In this document: piece by piece, positions 9,442-18,094 of the stretch
Numbering within the stretch: position 1 is the stretch's first letter
How the letters are laid out: every line of letters starts with the position of its first letter
NCBI GenBank assembly: GCA_964649085.1
Contig: CAZYPN010000004.1
Coordinates: forward strand, 124,001 to 188,000
Length of the DNA: 64,000 nt
Source of the DNA: JADMJV01 sp964649085
Lineage (GTDB): Bacteria > Vulcanimicrobiota > Xenobia > Xenobiales > JADMJV01
Reading direction: 5' to 3'
Notes under the pieces: model-generated
The model's database searches: none
What the model saw: the letters and a program-made list of their open reading frames with translations, nothing else
What the model was told of the DNA's origin: nothing
Translations under genes and position numbers: made by a program

Positions 9442-9772
9442 GGCCATGCATCAGCAACAGGCGCCCTTCTTTACCCTGGTGCTCAACAACGGCAAGTATG
9501 CGGCCATTCACGAGGCCATCCAGGGGCTGCTTCCCGGCGGCTGGTCGACCCGCACCGCGACTTTCCCCGGTTGTGAACTGCCCCGGCCAGGTTACTATGC
9601 TCGCGTGGCCGAGGCCGCCGGGCTGTGGTCTTGTTGTGTGCTCGAGGGCGAGCAGCTCCCGGCCCGCCTGTCCGAGGGGTTGTCTCGGTTACGCCAGGGC
9701 CAGGGAGTCCTGGTGGAGGCCTGGGTCAGCTCTCCTCATCTTTGGCAGCATCGCAGAACTGCAGCCGGGTGA
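9395..9772 (+). pseudogene. Displaced C-terminal part of the ThDP enzyme (ThDP-binding module), +1 frame
   Basis: This frame carries the missing end of the preceding gene: GDGSWMFGQALAVYEAMHQQ, then LVLNNGKYAAI, which together are the GDG-(X)25-30-NN motif that binds Mg and thiamine diphosphate. The upstream gene reads ARPD up to base 9387; dropping one T of the TT at 9388-9389 would give ARPD-CIVGDGSW and restore one 1160-residue protein. The module is otherwise intact, with no further stops, so the shift is recent, a sequencing or assembly error, or a programmed +1 shift. There is no obvious separate start with a ribosome site, only GTG 9395. The last 47 bases overlap the end of the opposite-strand synthetase gene. 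Confidence 0.75.
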
Positions 9773-12700
9773 TCAGGCCGTAGCGCCTGCTGTGACGGTG
9801 GAAAGCGCTCAGGGTGGTGGGCGAAAGCGGCACTCCGAGCCGGAGATTTTCTTCCCGAGCCCTGAGTTCGCGTTGGCCGGGCAGCAGCACTTCATCGTGG
9901 CCCTCGGCCGGCGGCACTTGAAGAATTTCCTCGCTCAACCGAGCCAGGCGCTGGCTGAAATCCTGCAGAGAGCCGAACACACCGGGGTCGAGGGCCAGGA
10001 AGAAGTGGCCGATATCGGCCTGACTTTGCCCGGCCAGGCGCTGGCGGAGGTGGGCCTGGCCAAATTCCGCTCCGCTCAGCACCCCGGAAAGAATCTCCAG
10101 TACCAGGGCCAGTCCGTAGCCCTTGTGTTCTCCGATAGGTACCCCCAGGCCCGCCGCCAGGTCGGCCGGATCGACGCTGGGCCTGCCCTGGGCATCCAGA
10201 ATCCAGCCTGGCGGTAAGGGTTTGCCCTGGGCCAGATGCCAGCCGATACGGCCCCGAGGAGCCACGCTCATGGCGATATCGAGCAGCACCGGAGGTCCTT
10301 CCAGGCCGGGAATGCCCACCGCCAGGGGATTGTTGCCCAGCGCGGGCCGGGTGCCGCCGGTTGGAGCCAGAATCAGCGGGCCGTTGGTGGTGCACAGGCC
10401 GACCATTCCGGCTTGAAGGGCCATCCAGGCATAGTGTCCGGCGGCTCCAAAATGATTGGAGCCCCGCACGCTCACCACTCCAATGCCGTGCTGACGGGCT
10501 TTGTCCAGCGCGGCCTGCATGGCCCGCACCGCCACCCACTGCCCCGGCCCGTTGTCGCCGTCGAGCAGCAGGGCCCAGGCCGTTTCGTTGAGGACGCGCA
10601 ACTGAGGGCTGGGGTTCAACTTGCCCGCCCGCAGTCTCTGGGCATAGCGTGGAATGCTCTCGATGTGGTGGGTCGACTGGCCACGCAGGCTCGACTCCAA
10701 CTGAACTTCTACCACGCATTCGGCCACTTTGGCGTCGAGACCGGCGGCCTCCAGGGCTTCCTTCGACCAGAGCCGCAGGCTGTCGGGAGTGACCCGGCGC
10801 CAGGTGTCGCTACCCGGCCCCGAGCTATCCGTTCCCAGCAAATGGGCTTCCAGCTGCCCCAGATGGGGATATTGGAACAGCCTGGCCAGCTGGAGCTCAT
10901 GACCCTGGTGGCGCAGCTGATGCAGCAACTCGAGGGCCAGCAGCGAGTCGCCCCCACTCTCGAAGAAGTTATCGTCGGCCCTGAGATCGGCCTGGGGGCG
11001 GCGGAGCACCGAACTCCAGGCTTCACGAACGGAATTGCCGCGCCTTCGGTCCAGCTTGCCTCCGGGTAAACGCTGCAGCGTTTGACTGCTGCGAAACTCG
11101 TGAGGCATGGCCGCGGCTGGCAGTCGGGACTGCAAATGTTGGCGCAGTTCCGAGGTGCCCATGGGAGTTGCCTGTGGGGCCCAGACCAGTTCGGCCACCA
11201 GCCGGTCTCTTTCCAGCTGCACCCGGGCCTCGCTCACGGCCGCCAGCTCCAGCAGGTGAGCTTCGATTTCGGCCGGCTCCAGGCGCACCCCGCGCACCTT
11301 CAACTGACGGTCGGTGCGAGCGACGAACTGCAACCGCCCGTCCGGGCTCCAGCGCCCGCGGTCGCCGCTGCGATAGTAGCACTTGCCCTGAACTTCCCAG
11401 CAGGGCAGGGGCCCCTGGCCCAGCGCCCCGGGGCTCAGCGATGGCCCGTGCCAGGCCAGTTCGCCCTCCTGGCCGGGCGGCGCCGGTTGTCCCTGGGCAT
11501 CGAAGACCCCGGCCTCCCAGCCCGGTAGCGGAGTGCCCAGGGGAACCCAGGTGCCCTGCTCGTGGCCATCCACCGGATGCAGGCAGACGATGCCGCAGGT
11601 TTCCGTCTGGCCGTACAGGTTCCACAGCTGCAGCTGGGGAGCGCGCTCGTTCCAGGCTCGGGCCAGCGCCACCGGCAGGGGTTCGCTGGCCATGACCAGC
11701 AATCGCCAGTGGGGCAGTGTCAGTTCTTCGGGCCAGGCCTGCAGAACGTGCTGGGCATAGCTGGGGATCCAGTCGCTCAGACTGACGCGCTGTTGCTGCA
11801 TCAGGCCGAGCAGTGCCTGGGGGTCGGCCAACTCGTGGCTGCGGGCCAACACCACACAGGCTCCGCTGGTCAGGGGTGCCAGCAACTGTCGCACCGACGA
11901 GGAGAAGGAGAAGGAGGCCGTATGCAGCGCCCGGTCCTCGGACACCAGGCCCAGGGCCCGCGGCAGGGTTTCCAGATAGTGGTCGAGATGACTGTGCCAG
12001 ATGGGAATTGCTCGGGGGGAACCCCCTGAGCCGGAAGTTGCCATCAGGTAGGCTTCTTGTCGGCGTTCGAGTTCAGGGAGCTCGTCGGCGAGCTCATCAA
12101 GTTCCTCGGGCAGCGCTTTGAGAACCAGAGCGGGACGGGCCAGCTCGAGCATCTGCCTGCGCCTCGCCTCGGGATAGACGGGGTCGACGGCCAGGTAAGA
12201 GGCGCCGCTGAGCAAGACCCCCAGAATGCCCGTGATCAGGGCCGGGCCGCGGGGGAGTTCCAGGGCCACGCGACGACCGGGGCCCATCCCCTGCCCCCGC
12301 AACCAGCCGGCCAGCCGCTCGGCGGCGGCCAGCAGTTGCTGGTGGCTGAACACCTCTTCGCCACACATCAGGGCCGGGGCCTGGGGTTGGCGTCGAACCT
12401 GCTCTCGCCAGCGCTGTTCCCAGGGGATGGGGGCCAGTTGGGGTGCCTGGAAATCGTTCAGAGACTCGAGCAGTTCGAGAAAATCGCTCTGCATGTGGGA
12501 CAGCCTGGCCTCTGAAAAACGCTCGGCCGGACAGACCCATTCGCCCTCCAGCCCCTGGGGCGACTGCCACAGATAGAGCGTAAGGTCGAACTTGGCCTGG
12601 CCTCCCGACAGCCTGAACTCGGAAACGCTCAGTTGGGGCCCCCAGTCGGGAGTGGCCTGCTCGGGGTAGCTCTGGTAGGCCAGCATGGCGCACAGGTTGG

Positions 12701-15356
12701 CGGCCGGTCCGAGCCGGTCCAAGGGCGCCATCGGATAGCGGGCCGCCTGCATCAGCTGCTCCTGGATCGCGCCCACCGGATCGGTCTGGCAAGGCTTGCC
12801 CAGCACCCAGGTTTCGGCGAAGTTGCCCAGGCAGGCTTCGGCTTCCAGGTCGGGACGATGGGTGCGCGCCACTCCCACCACGGCTTGCGGATGTCCGCCA
12901 TAGCGGGCCAGCAGTTCATGGTAGGCTGCCAGCACCAACACAAAGGGCGTAACCTTTCGCCGTCGAGCCTGGTCCTGCAAATGCTGCCACTCCTCGGCCG
13001 TGAGTTGGAAGGGACGTCGGCGAGCCAGAGAACAGCGACTTGCGGCCCGATCGGGATAGAGCCGTCGGGGTGTCGGCCGATCCTCCAGTTGAGACTTCCA
13101 GAACTCCAGACTGAGTCGAGCCTGAGGCGATGCTTGGGCGGCCGCGGCGCGGCGGGCGTAGTCGCCAAACTTGGGCGCAGGCACCGCCAACGCTTCCTGG
13201 CGATAGAGTTGAGCCAGATCGCGCAGCATCAGGCGGGTCGACCATCCGTCGCCGAAGACATGATGCTGCACCAGCAGCAGCAGGTGCAGGTCGCTGTCCT
13301 GCACTCGAAAGAGGTGCGCCCGAAAGCCGCTGTGCTGCAGTTGGAAGGGCTGTTCGGCGGCCTGCTCGGCGGCCTGCAAGGCTTGTTGGCGCGTGGCCAC
13401 CACCCGCACGGCGGGCAGCGTGGCCACCTCTGCGCTGTCCCACTGTTCAACTTCTCCCTGGGGGTTGAGGCGAGTCCGCAGCCGCAGAGCCTGATGACGC
13501 TGACAGAGCTGGCTCAGGGCCTGCTCCAATCTGGACAGGTCGAGCTTGCCCTCCAGCCACAGCGGCGTGCGCAGGTGATAGGCGCAGCTCTGAGGCTCCA
13601 GTTCGTGGAGAAACACCAGTCGGCGCTGGCTGGGGCTCAGGGGGTAGCTATCGATTTGGGGACGGTCCAGCAGGCGTTGCTGCTCTTCCAGGCTGGCAAA
13701 GCGGAAAAGGTCTTCTAAAGGCAGGTTGCGACCCCAATGGTGGGCGATGCGCTGTTGCAGGCGGAGCAGACTGAGCGAGTGTCCGCCCAGCTCGAAAAAG
13801 TTGGCCTGACCGCTGCTGGGTCGGGTGCCCAGCACTTCTTCCCACAGGTCGGCAAGTGCGTGTTGTTCAGGCCCGACCGAGGCCTGCGTCCGGCGCTCCT
13901 GAAGTTGTGAGCGACGCAGCTTGCCGCCGGAGGTTCGGGGCAAGCGGTCTTCCTGCCACCAGCGCTGGGGGAACTGGCTGGGGGTCAGGCGCTGGCTGGC
14001 CCAGTTTTGCAGGTCCTCGAGTTTCAATCCGGGCTGCAGCACCACAGCGGCTCCAACCTGTTGTCCTAAAACAGCGTGGGGCAGCCCAAAGACGGCTGCG
14101 TCCTGCACCTGCGGGTGGGACAGCAGCAGGGCCTCGATGAAGCTCGGTGAGATGTTTTCCCCGCCGCGATTGATCAGCTCGGAACTGCGCCCGGTGAGGA
14201 ACAGAAAGCCCTGGGCATCAAAGTATCCCCGGTCGCCGGTGCGCAGCCAACCGTTGCGAAATCGCTTGCGGGTGGTGGCCGGATCGTTCCAGTAGCCTGT
14301 GCACACCCGCTCGCCCCGGATCAGCACTTCGCCTTCGCTGCCGCTCTCGAGCCAGCGGCCGTCTTCATCGGCGATGGCAACTTCGACCCCTAGCGGGCGT
14401 CCTACCGAACCCAGCTGCCTTCCCGCGGCACCCAGGCGGTTGCTGCTGATCAGCGGGCCGGCCTCGGTCATGCCGTAGGCTTGCAGCACGGGGCAACCAA
14501 AGCGTTCTTCGATGCGCAACTGCAGCCCGGGGGCCAGGGGCGCCGAGGCGGTGCGAATTCGGCTGAAGCTGCAGCGAACCTCGGCCGGCCAGGCGGCCAG
14601 CAGCATGTGCAACATGGCCGGGGCGGCGCTGGTCCAGCTGGGGCTGAAGCGACTGCTGAGATCGAAAAAGCGTTGCTCTTCAAAGGGACCGGCGTGAAGA
14701 AAGCGCGATGAGGAAGCCAGACTGGCCAGCAGCAGGCTGATGCCGTGGATGTGCTGCAGCGGCATGGGACTCAGGCACAGGTCCTCGCAAACCAGTTCCA
14801 GGCTCTCGGCGATTTCCAGCGCAGCTCGCACCAGGGTGCGCGAGGTCAGCGGCACCCAGCGAGGTCGGGCCGAGGTGCCTGAGGTGGGCAACAGCAGGGC
14901 AGGCTCGTCGGGGGCTGCTGCCGGAGGGGCTTCCTTGGCGCCGTAGGGTAGCGACTCGAGGTCGTGGTAGGGCACGCCGAGTTCGGCGGCCAGCTGGCGC
15001 CACCAGGGAGGAGGCATCCCCTGACCCAGAATCGCCCCCACGCCGAGCGACTGCAGCAACCCACGGGCCTGATCGGGATGGGAGCTGGCTGCCAGGACCC
15101 CGGCCCGACCATGCAGCATCAGTGCCAGCAGAGGCACACTCAGGGTGCAGGCATCGTTGGCCACCAGCACCAGCTGATCGCTGCCCGGCAGATCGGCAGC
15201 CGCCAGGCCGGCGCGCAGTCGCTGCATGGCAAGCCAGGCCTCGCTAAGGCTGAGCGAACCTCCCAGAGCGTCGAGCAGGAACGGGGCGTGCGGCCTTTGC
15301 TGGAGCAGCCCTTGCCAGAGCTCTTCCAGCGAGGCATAGCGTTCGGCCAATCTCAC
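9726..15356 (-). CDS. Nonribosomal peptide synthetase-like protein A-PCP-C-A-PCP with terminal Ldh_2 dehydrogenase domain
   Basis: GTG 15356 starts an 1876-residue protein. Residues about 5-490: an acyl/aryl-acid type adenylation domain (LLPTSGTSARP, MPLQHIHG, YGMTEAG, TGDRGYFD, LPRTSGGKLRR). PCP1 has Ser527 in GGHSL. The condensation domain has the intact HHxxxDG motif (His698-Gly704). The second A domain spans roughly 1000-1420 (ATSGSGGSP, YGQTE, SGDRGRW, LPGGKLDR); its A4 motif reads FSSSV where amino-acid-activating domains have FDxSV, so the amino-group Asp is Ser. PCP2 has Ser1471 in GGDSL. Residues about 1520-1876 match the Ldh_2 family of malate, L-lactate, ureidoglycolate and cyclic-imine dehydrogenases (RGSNHFGAAGHY with His1635, NPLAVGIPG, GEHKGYGLALVLE). 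No thioesterase or reductase release domain is present. It follows a small secreted-protein gene by 16 bases and converges on the other NRPS-like gene. Confidence 0.88.
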   Translation of the reverse strand: MRLAERYASLEELWQGLLQQRPHAPFLLDALGGSLSLSEAWLAMQRLRAGLAAADLPGSDQLVLVANDACTLSVPLLALMLHGRAGVLAASSHPDQARGLLQSLGVGAILGQGMPPPWWRQLAAELGVPYHDLESLPYGAKEAPPAAAPDEPALLLPTSGTSARPRWVPLTSRTLVRAALEIAESLELVCEDLCLSPMPLQHIHGISLLLASLASSSRFLHAGPFEEQRFFDLSSRFSPSWTSAAPAMLHMLLAAWPAEVRCSFSRIRTASAPLAPGLQLRIEERFGCPVLQAYGMTEAGPLISSNRLGAAGRQLGSVGRPLGVEVAIADEDGRWLESGSEGEVLIRGERVCTGYWNDPATTRKRFRNGWLRTGDRGYFDAQGFLFLTGRSSELINRGGENISPSFIEALLLSHPQVQDAAVFGLPHAVLGQQVGAAVVLQPGLKLEDLQNWASQRLTPSQFPQRWWQEDRLPRTSGGKLRRSQLQERRTQASVGPEQHALADLWEEVLGTRPSSGQANFFELGGHSLSLLRLQQRIAHHWGRNLPLEDLFRFASLEEQQRLLDRPQIDSYPLSPSQRRLVFLHELEPQSCAYHLRTPLWLEGKLDLSRLEQALSQLCQRHQALRLRTRLNPQGEVEQWDSAEVATLPAVRVVATRQQALQAAEQAAEQPFQLQHSGFRAHLFRVQDSDLHLLLLVQHHVFGDGWSTRLMLRDLAQLYRQEALAVPAPKFGDYARRAAAAQASPQARLSLEFWKSQLEDRPTPRRLYPDRAASRCSLARRRPFQLTAEEWQHLQDQARRRKVTPFVLVLAAYHELLARYGGHPQAVVGVARTHRPDLEAEACLGNFAETWVLGKPCQTDPVGAIQEQLMQAARYPMAPLDRLGPAANLCAMLAYQSYPEQATPDWGPQLSVSEFRLSGGQAKFDLTLYLWQSPQGLEGEWVCPAERFSEARLSHMQSDFLELLESLNDFQAPQLAPIPWEQRWREQVRRQPQAPALMCGEEVFSHQQLLAAAERLAGWLRGQGMGPGRRVALELPRGPALITGILGVLLSGASYLAVDPVYPEARRRQMLELARPALVLKALPEELDELADELPELERRQEAYLMATSGSGGSPRAIPIWHSHLDHYLETLPRALGLVSEDRALHTASFSFSSSVRQLLAPLTSGACVVLARSHELADPQALLGLMQQQRVSLSDWIPSYAQHVLQAWPEELTLPHWRLLVMASEPLPVALARAWNERAPQLQLWNLYGQTETCGIVCLHPVDGHEQGTWVPLGTPLPGWEAGVFDAQGQPAPPGQEGELAWHGPSLSPGALGQGPLPCWEVQGKCYYRSGDRGRWSPDGRLQFVARTDRQLKVRGVRLEPAEIEAHLLELAAVSEARVQLERDRLVAELVWAPQATPMGTSELRQHLQSRLPAAAMPHEFRSSQTLQRLPGGKLDRRRGNSVREAWSSVLRRPQADLRADDNFFESGGDSLLALELLHQLRHQGHELQLARLFQYPHLGQLEAHLLGTDSSGPGSDTWRRVTPDSLRLWSKEALEAAGLDAKVAECVVEVQLESSLRGQSTHHIESIPRYAQRLRAGKLNPSPQLRVLNETAWALLLDGDNGPGQWVAVRAMQAALDKARQHGIGVVSVRGSNHFGAAGHYAWMALQAGMVGLCTTNGPLILAPTGGTRPALGNNPLAVGIPGLEGPPVLLDIAMSVAPRGRIGWHLAQGKPLPPGWILDAQGRPSVDPADLAAGLGVPIGEHKGYGLALVLEILSGVLSGAEFGQAHLRQRLAGQSQADIGHFFLALDPGVFGSLQDFSQRLARLSEEILQVPPAEGHDEVLLPGQRELRAREENLRLGVPLSPTTLSAFHRHSRRYGLITRLQFCDAAKDEES

Positions 15357-15372
15357 CAGGGTGTAACGAGAA

Positions 15373-15744
15373 TCAGCGACCCTTACCTCTGCCTTTGCCG
15401 CCGTAGCCCTTCTTCAATTGTCCTGGGGGGCCGCCGTGGGGGTGCCGGGGGTGATAGCGGCACTTCCAGGCGTACGGGTCGTCGATATGCAGCACCTGTG
15501 GTAGGTAGGGCTGGGGGACCATTACGGAAATGGCCTGACCCGGAAGCAACTGAGAATAGTTCAGGCGAACCCCTCCCATTTCGAAGGAGGCATGTTGAGT
15601 GGGCACCAGTATGGCACCCCCGGGCTGTTGCACCATCACGCCTTCGGGATACACGCCGTAGACGGTGCCCATCATCGGTTGGCCCCAGGCACTGGCCACG
15701 GCCAGCAACAGACTACTCAAAACGAGTGCTACAGAACGTTTCAT
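15373..15744 (-). CDS. Small secreted protein with Gly/Lys-rich tail
   Basis: ATG 15744 (MKRSVALVLSS) is preferred over the TTG three codons upstream because it starts a clean Sec signal peptide (basic MKR, hydrophobic core, ASAWGQ cleavage). The mature protein is about 100 residues: a beta-rich middle with VYGVYPEGVMVQQPGG and MVPQPYLPQV, then a basic low-complexity tail GKGRGKGR. The family is not recognised. It lies 16 bases upstream of the synthetase gene on the same strand, so the two are probably co-transcribed from the 15745-15853 spacer, which also holds the start region of the divergent pilB-like gene. I saw no clear promoter hexamers there. Confidence 0.7.
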   Translation of the reverse strand: MKRSVALVLSSLLLAVASAWGQPMMGTVYGVYPEGVMVQQPGGAILVPTQHASFEMGGVRLNYSQLLPGQAISVMVPQPYLPQVLHIDDPYAWKCRYHPRHPHGGPPGQLKKGYGGKGRGKGR

Positions 15745-15853
15745 AGGGTCCAATTAGCTTCGCCACCTTCGGCTTCCTGCCGCGCTTCGAGGTGGACGTG
15801 CGCAGGGAATTTCTGCGACTCAAACGGGGGAGCTATCCAAGGGATGCGTCGAA

Positions 15854-18094
15854 ATGCCTTTGGTGGATCCCCAAACCAGCGATACCTCGGGCCCCTCCGA
15901 GGCCGAGGACCAGGAGTGGCAACTGTGCCTCGAGCGCGCCCGCCAGCGGGGCCTGGAGGCCGTGCGCCTCGACGCTGAAAAGCTCGACCACGAGTTGTTG
16001 CAATCGATGCCGCGCGAACTGCTGGTGAACTATCGGGTGCTTCCCCTTGCCCGTCAGGGGTTCGAGCTGACCCTGGCGATGGCCGACCCACTGGACGTGG
16101 TCGGCGAAGACATGGTTCGTCAGATCAGCGGTTGTCGGGTCACTCCGGTAGTGGCGATGGAGCGCGAAATTCTGGCAGCGCTGGCCGGCAAGCTGGGACA
16201 GAAACAATCAGAGCTGGATACCATTCTCGAGCAGATTCCCGACAGCTACGACATCACCTATCTCGAGGCCACCGATGCCGAGGCCGAGCAGCCCGAGGAG
16301 GCCGAGCCCGAAGGCCCGATCATTCAACTGGTCAATTCGATCATCGGCGACGCCATTCGCATGAAGGCCTCGGACATTCACGTGGAACCCCAGCCCGACT
16401 CGCTGCGGGTGCGCTACCGTCTGGACGGAACCTTGCGCACCATTGTGGAGCTGCCGAAGCGGGTTCAAAGCGCCTGCATCAGCCGCATGAAGTTGATGTC
16501 GGGAATCGATATCTCGGAAACGCGAAAGCCGCAAGACGGCCGGGCCCGGGCGCTGGTTCAGGAACGCGAAGTGGACTTGCGAGTCAGTTCTCTGCCCACC
16601 TTCCGTGGCGAGAAAATTGTGATGCGAATCCTGGATTCCCGGTCGGTGGTCACTCGCCTTGAAGACCTGGGTTTTTTGGACAGCGACGGAGAGCGCCTGC
16701 AAACCGTACTGGCTGCCAGCCAGGGGATGATCCTCTGCACCGGGCCCACCGGTTCCGGCAAGACCTCGACGCTCTATGCCGCTTTGTTGCATTTGAATGA
16801 CGAGGGCGACAACCTGATCACCGTGGAAGACCCGGTAGAGTATCAGTTGCCGGGGGTGAATCAGGTACAGGTCAATGTTCGGGCGGGGCTCACCTTCGCA
16901 TCCAGTTTGCGCTCCATCTTGCGGCAGGATCCGGACGTGGTGCTCATCGGTGAGATTCGCGACCTGGAAACGGCAGAGATTGCCGTCCAGGCAGCTCAAA
17001 CCGGCCACCTGGTCCTGTCCACCCTGCACACCAACGATGCCCTGTCGACGGTGAGTCGCTTGCTGCTGATGGGGGTTGCCCCCTATATGCTGGCCTCTGC
17101 CCTGTTGTGCGTCATTGCCCAGCGGCTGGTGAGAAAACTGTGCCCTCAATGCTCCCGCCCCGGAGACGTGTCGGAGTCGAGCCTGCGATTGCTGCACGCC
17201 GCCGGTGTGCTGGAGCCGCCTCGCAATGCCCGGGTGGCCGTGGGCTGTGCCCACTGTCACTACATCGGCTACAAGGGTCGACTGGGACTCTTTGAAATGC
17301 TGTTGGTCACCGATCGCGTCCGTGAACTGCTGCTGGCGGGCAGCAACGAGCGAGAATTGGAACGCGTGGCTCGCCAGGAAGGCATGAGCAGCCTGTTACA
17401 GGATGGGCTGCGCAAGTGCGAACTGGGTCAGACCTCCCTGGAGGAGGTCTTGCGGGTGATCACGGTGCGCCACGTGGGGGGACGCTGCTGTCCGGGCTGT
17501 GCTGCCAGTGTACCTCCCGAGATGTCGATGTGCGTCCACTGCGGCCAGGTGCTCGACCGGCTCTGCCCTCATTGTTCCACCCGCATGGAACTGCAGTGGA
17601 ACTATTGTCCCGGTTGCCGTCAGGCAGTGCCCGCCCCCCCCGAATCCACGCCCCGTTCTCAGCTCCCTGCGGCTATAGAGCCTGTCCCGCAGCCGACTGG
17701 CCCGGACGAGGTTCTGGCTGAGGCCACTTCTGTTCGGCGCCGAGCCTTGCTGGTTAGCGCCGACGAGCAAGTGTTTGAAGAGCTCCGCGGGCATCCCTGG
17801 GGCATACCTCTGGAGTGGCAGTGGTGTGCCTCGCCCCAGCTGGCCGACCGCGTGCTCCACGAGGAAGGCAACACCTATGAGTTGCTGCTCATCGATTACG
17901 ACAGCGGTCCGTCCCAGGTAGAAGCGTGGTTGGAGGTCTTGCGCAGCAGCTATCCCCAGCTCTCCTTGTGGCTGTTGGAAACGCCGGGACCGGAAGGCCT
18001 GGTCGGTTTGCACTGCCCGGTCGACGAATTTGTCACTCGGCCCCTCGATCTCCACCGCCTGGAAGCTCGCCTGCGTCAGGGTGCCCTACCGTGA
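15854..18094 (+). CDS. PilB/GspE-type assembly ATPase with C-terminal zinc-ribbon and receiver-like extension
   Basis: The 746-residue protein powers assembly of a type IV pilus or type II pseudopilus. Residues about 20-110 are a GspE/MshE N-terminal-like domain; the ATPase core follows with Walker A GPTGSGKT (Lys303), an Asp box near TVEDPVEYQ, Walker B VVLIGEIRD, the His box TLHTNDA, and a zinc-binding CPQC...CAHCHYIGYKGR segment. After the normal end (about residue 545) come four CxxC knuckles (CCPGC, CVHC, CPHC, CPGC), a Pro-rich linker, and about 120 residues resembling a receiver fold (ALLVSADEQVFEEL ... LLLIDYDSG ... VTRPLDL). Its stop overlaps the next gene (GTGA). The pseudopilin genes are convergent at 21.7-24.8 kb; no PilC/GspF platform gene is in the window. 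Confidence 0.9.
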   Translation: MPLVDPQTSDTSGPSEAEDQEWQLCLERARQRGLEAVRLDAEKLDHELLQSMPRELLVNYRVLPLARQGFELTLAMADPLDVVGEDMVRQISGCRVTPVVAMEREILAALAGKLGQKQSELDTILEQIPDSYDITYLEATDAEAEQPEEAEPEGPIIQLVNSIIGDAIRMKASDIHVEPQPDSLRVRYRLDGTLRTIVELPKRVQSACISRMKLMSGIDISETRKPQDGRARALVQEREVDLRVSSLPTFRGEKIVMRILDSRSVVTRLEDLGFLDSDGERLQTVLAASQGMILCTGPTGSGKTSTLYAALLHLNDEGDNLITVEDPVEYQLPGVNQVQVNVRAGLTFASSLRSILRQDPDVVLIGEIRDLETAEIAVQAAQTGHLVLSTLHTNDALSTVSRLLLMGVAPYMLASALLCVIAQRLVRKLCPQCSRPGDVSESSLRLLHAAGVLEPPRNARVAVGCAHCHYIGYKGRLGLFEMLLVTDRVRELLLAGSNERELERVARQEGMSSLLQDGLRKCELGQTSLEEVLRVITVRHVGGRCCPGCAASVPPEMSMCVHCGQVLDRLCPHCSTRMELQWNYCPGCRQAVPAPPESTPRSQLPAAIEPVPQPTGPDEVLAEATSVRRRALLVSADEQVFEELRGHPWGIPLEWQWCASPQLADRVLHEEGNTYELLLIDYDSGPSQVEAWLEVLRSSYPQLSLWLLETPGPEGLVGLHCPVDEFVTRPLDLHRLEARLRQGALP

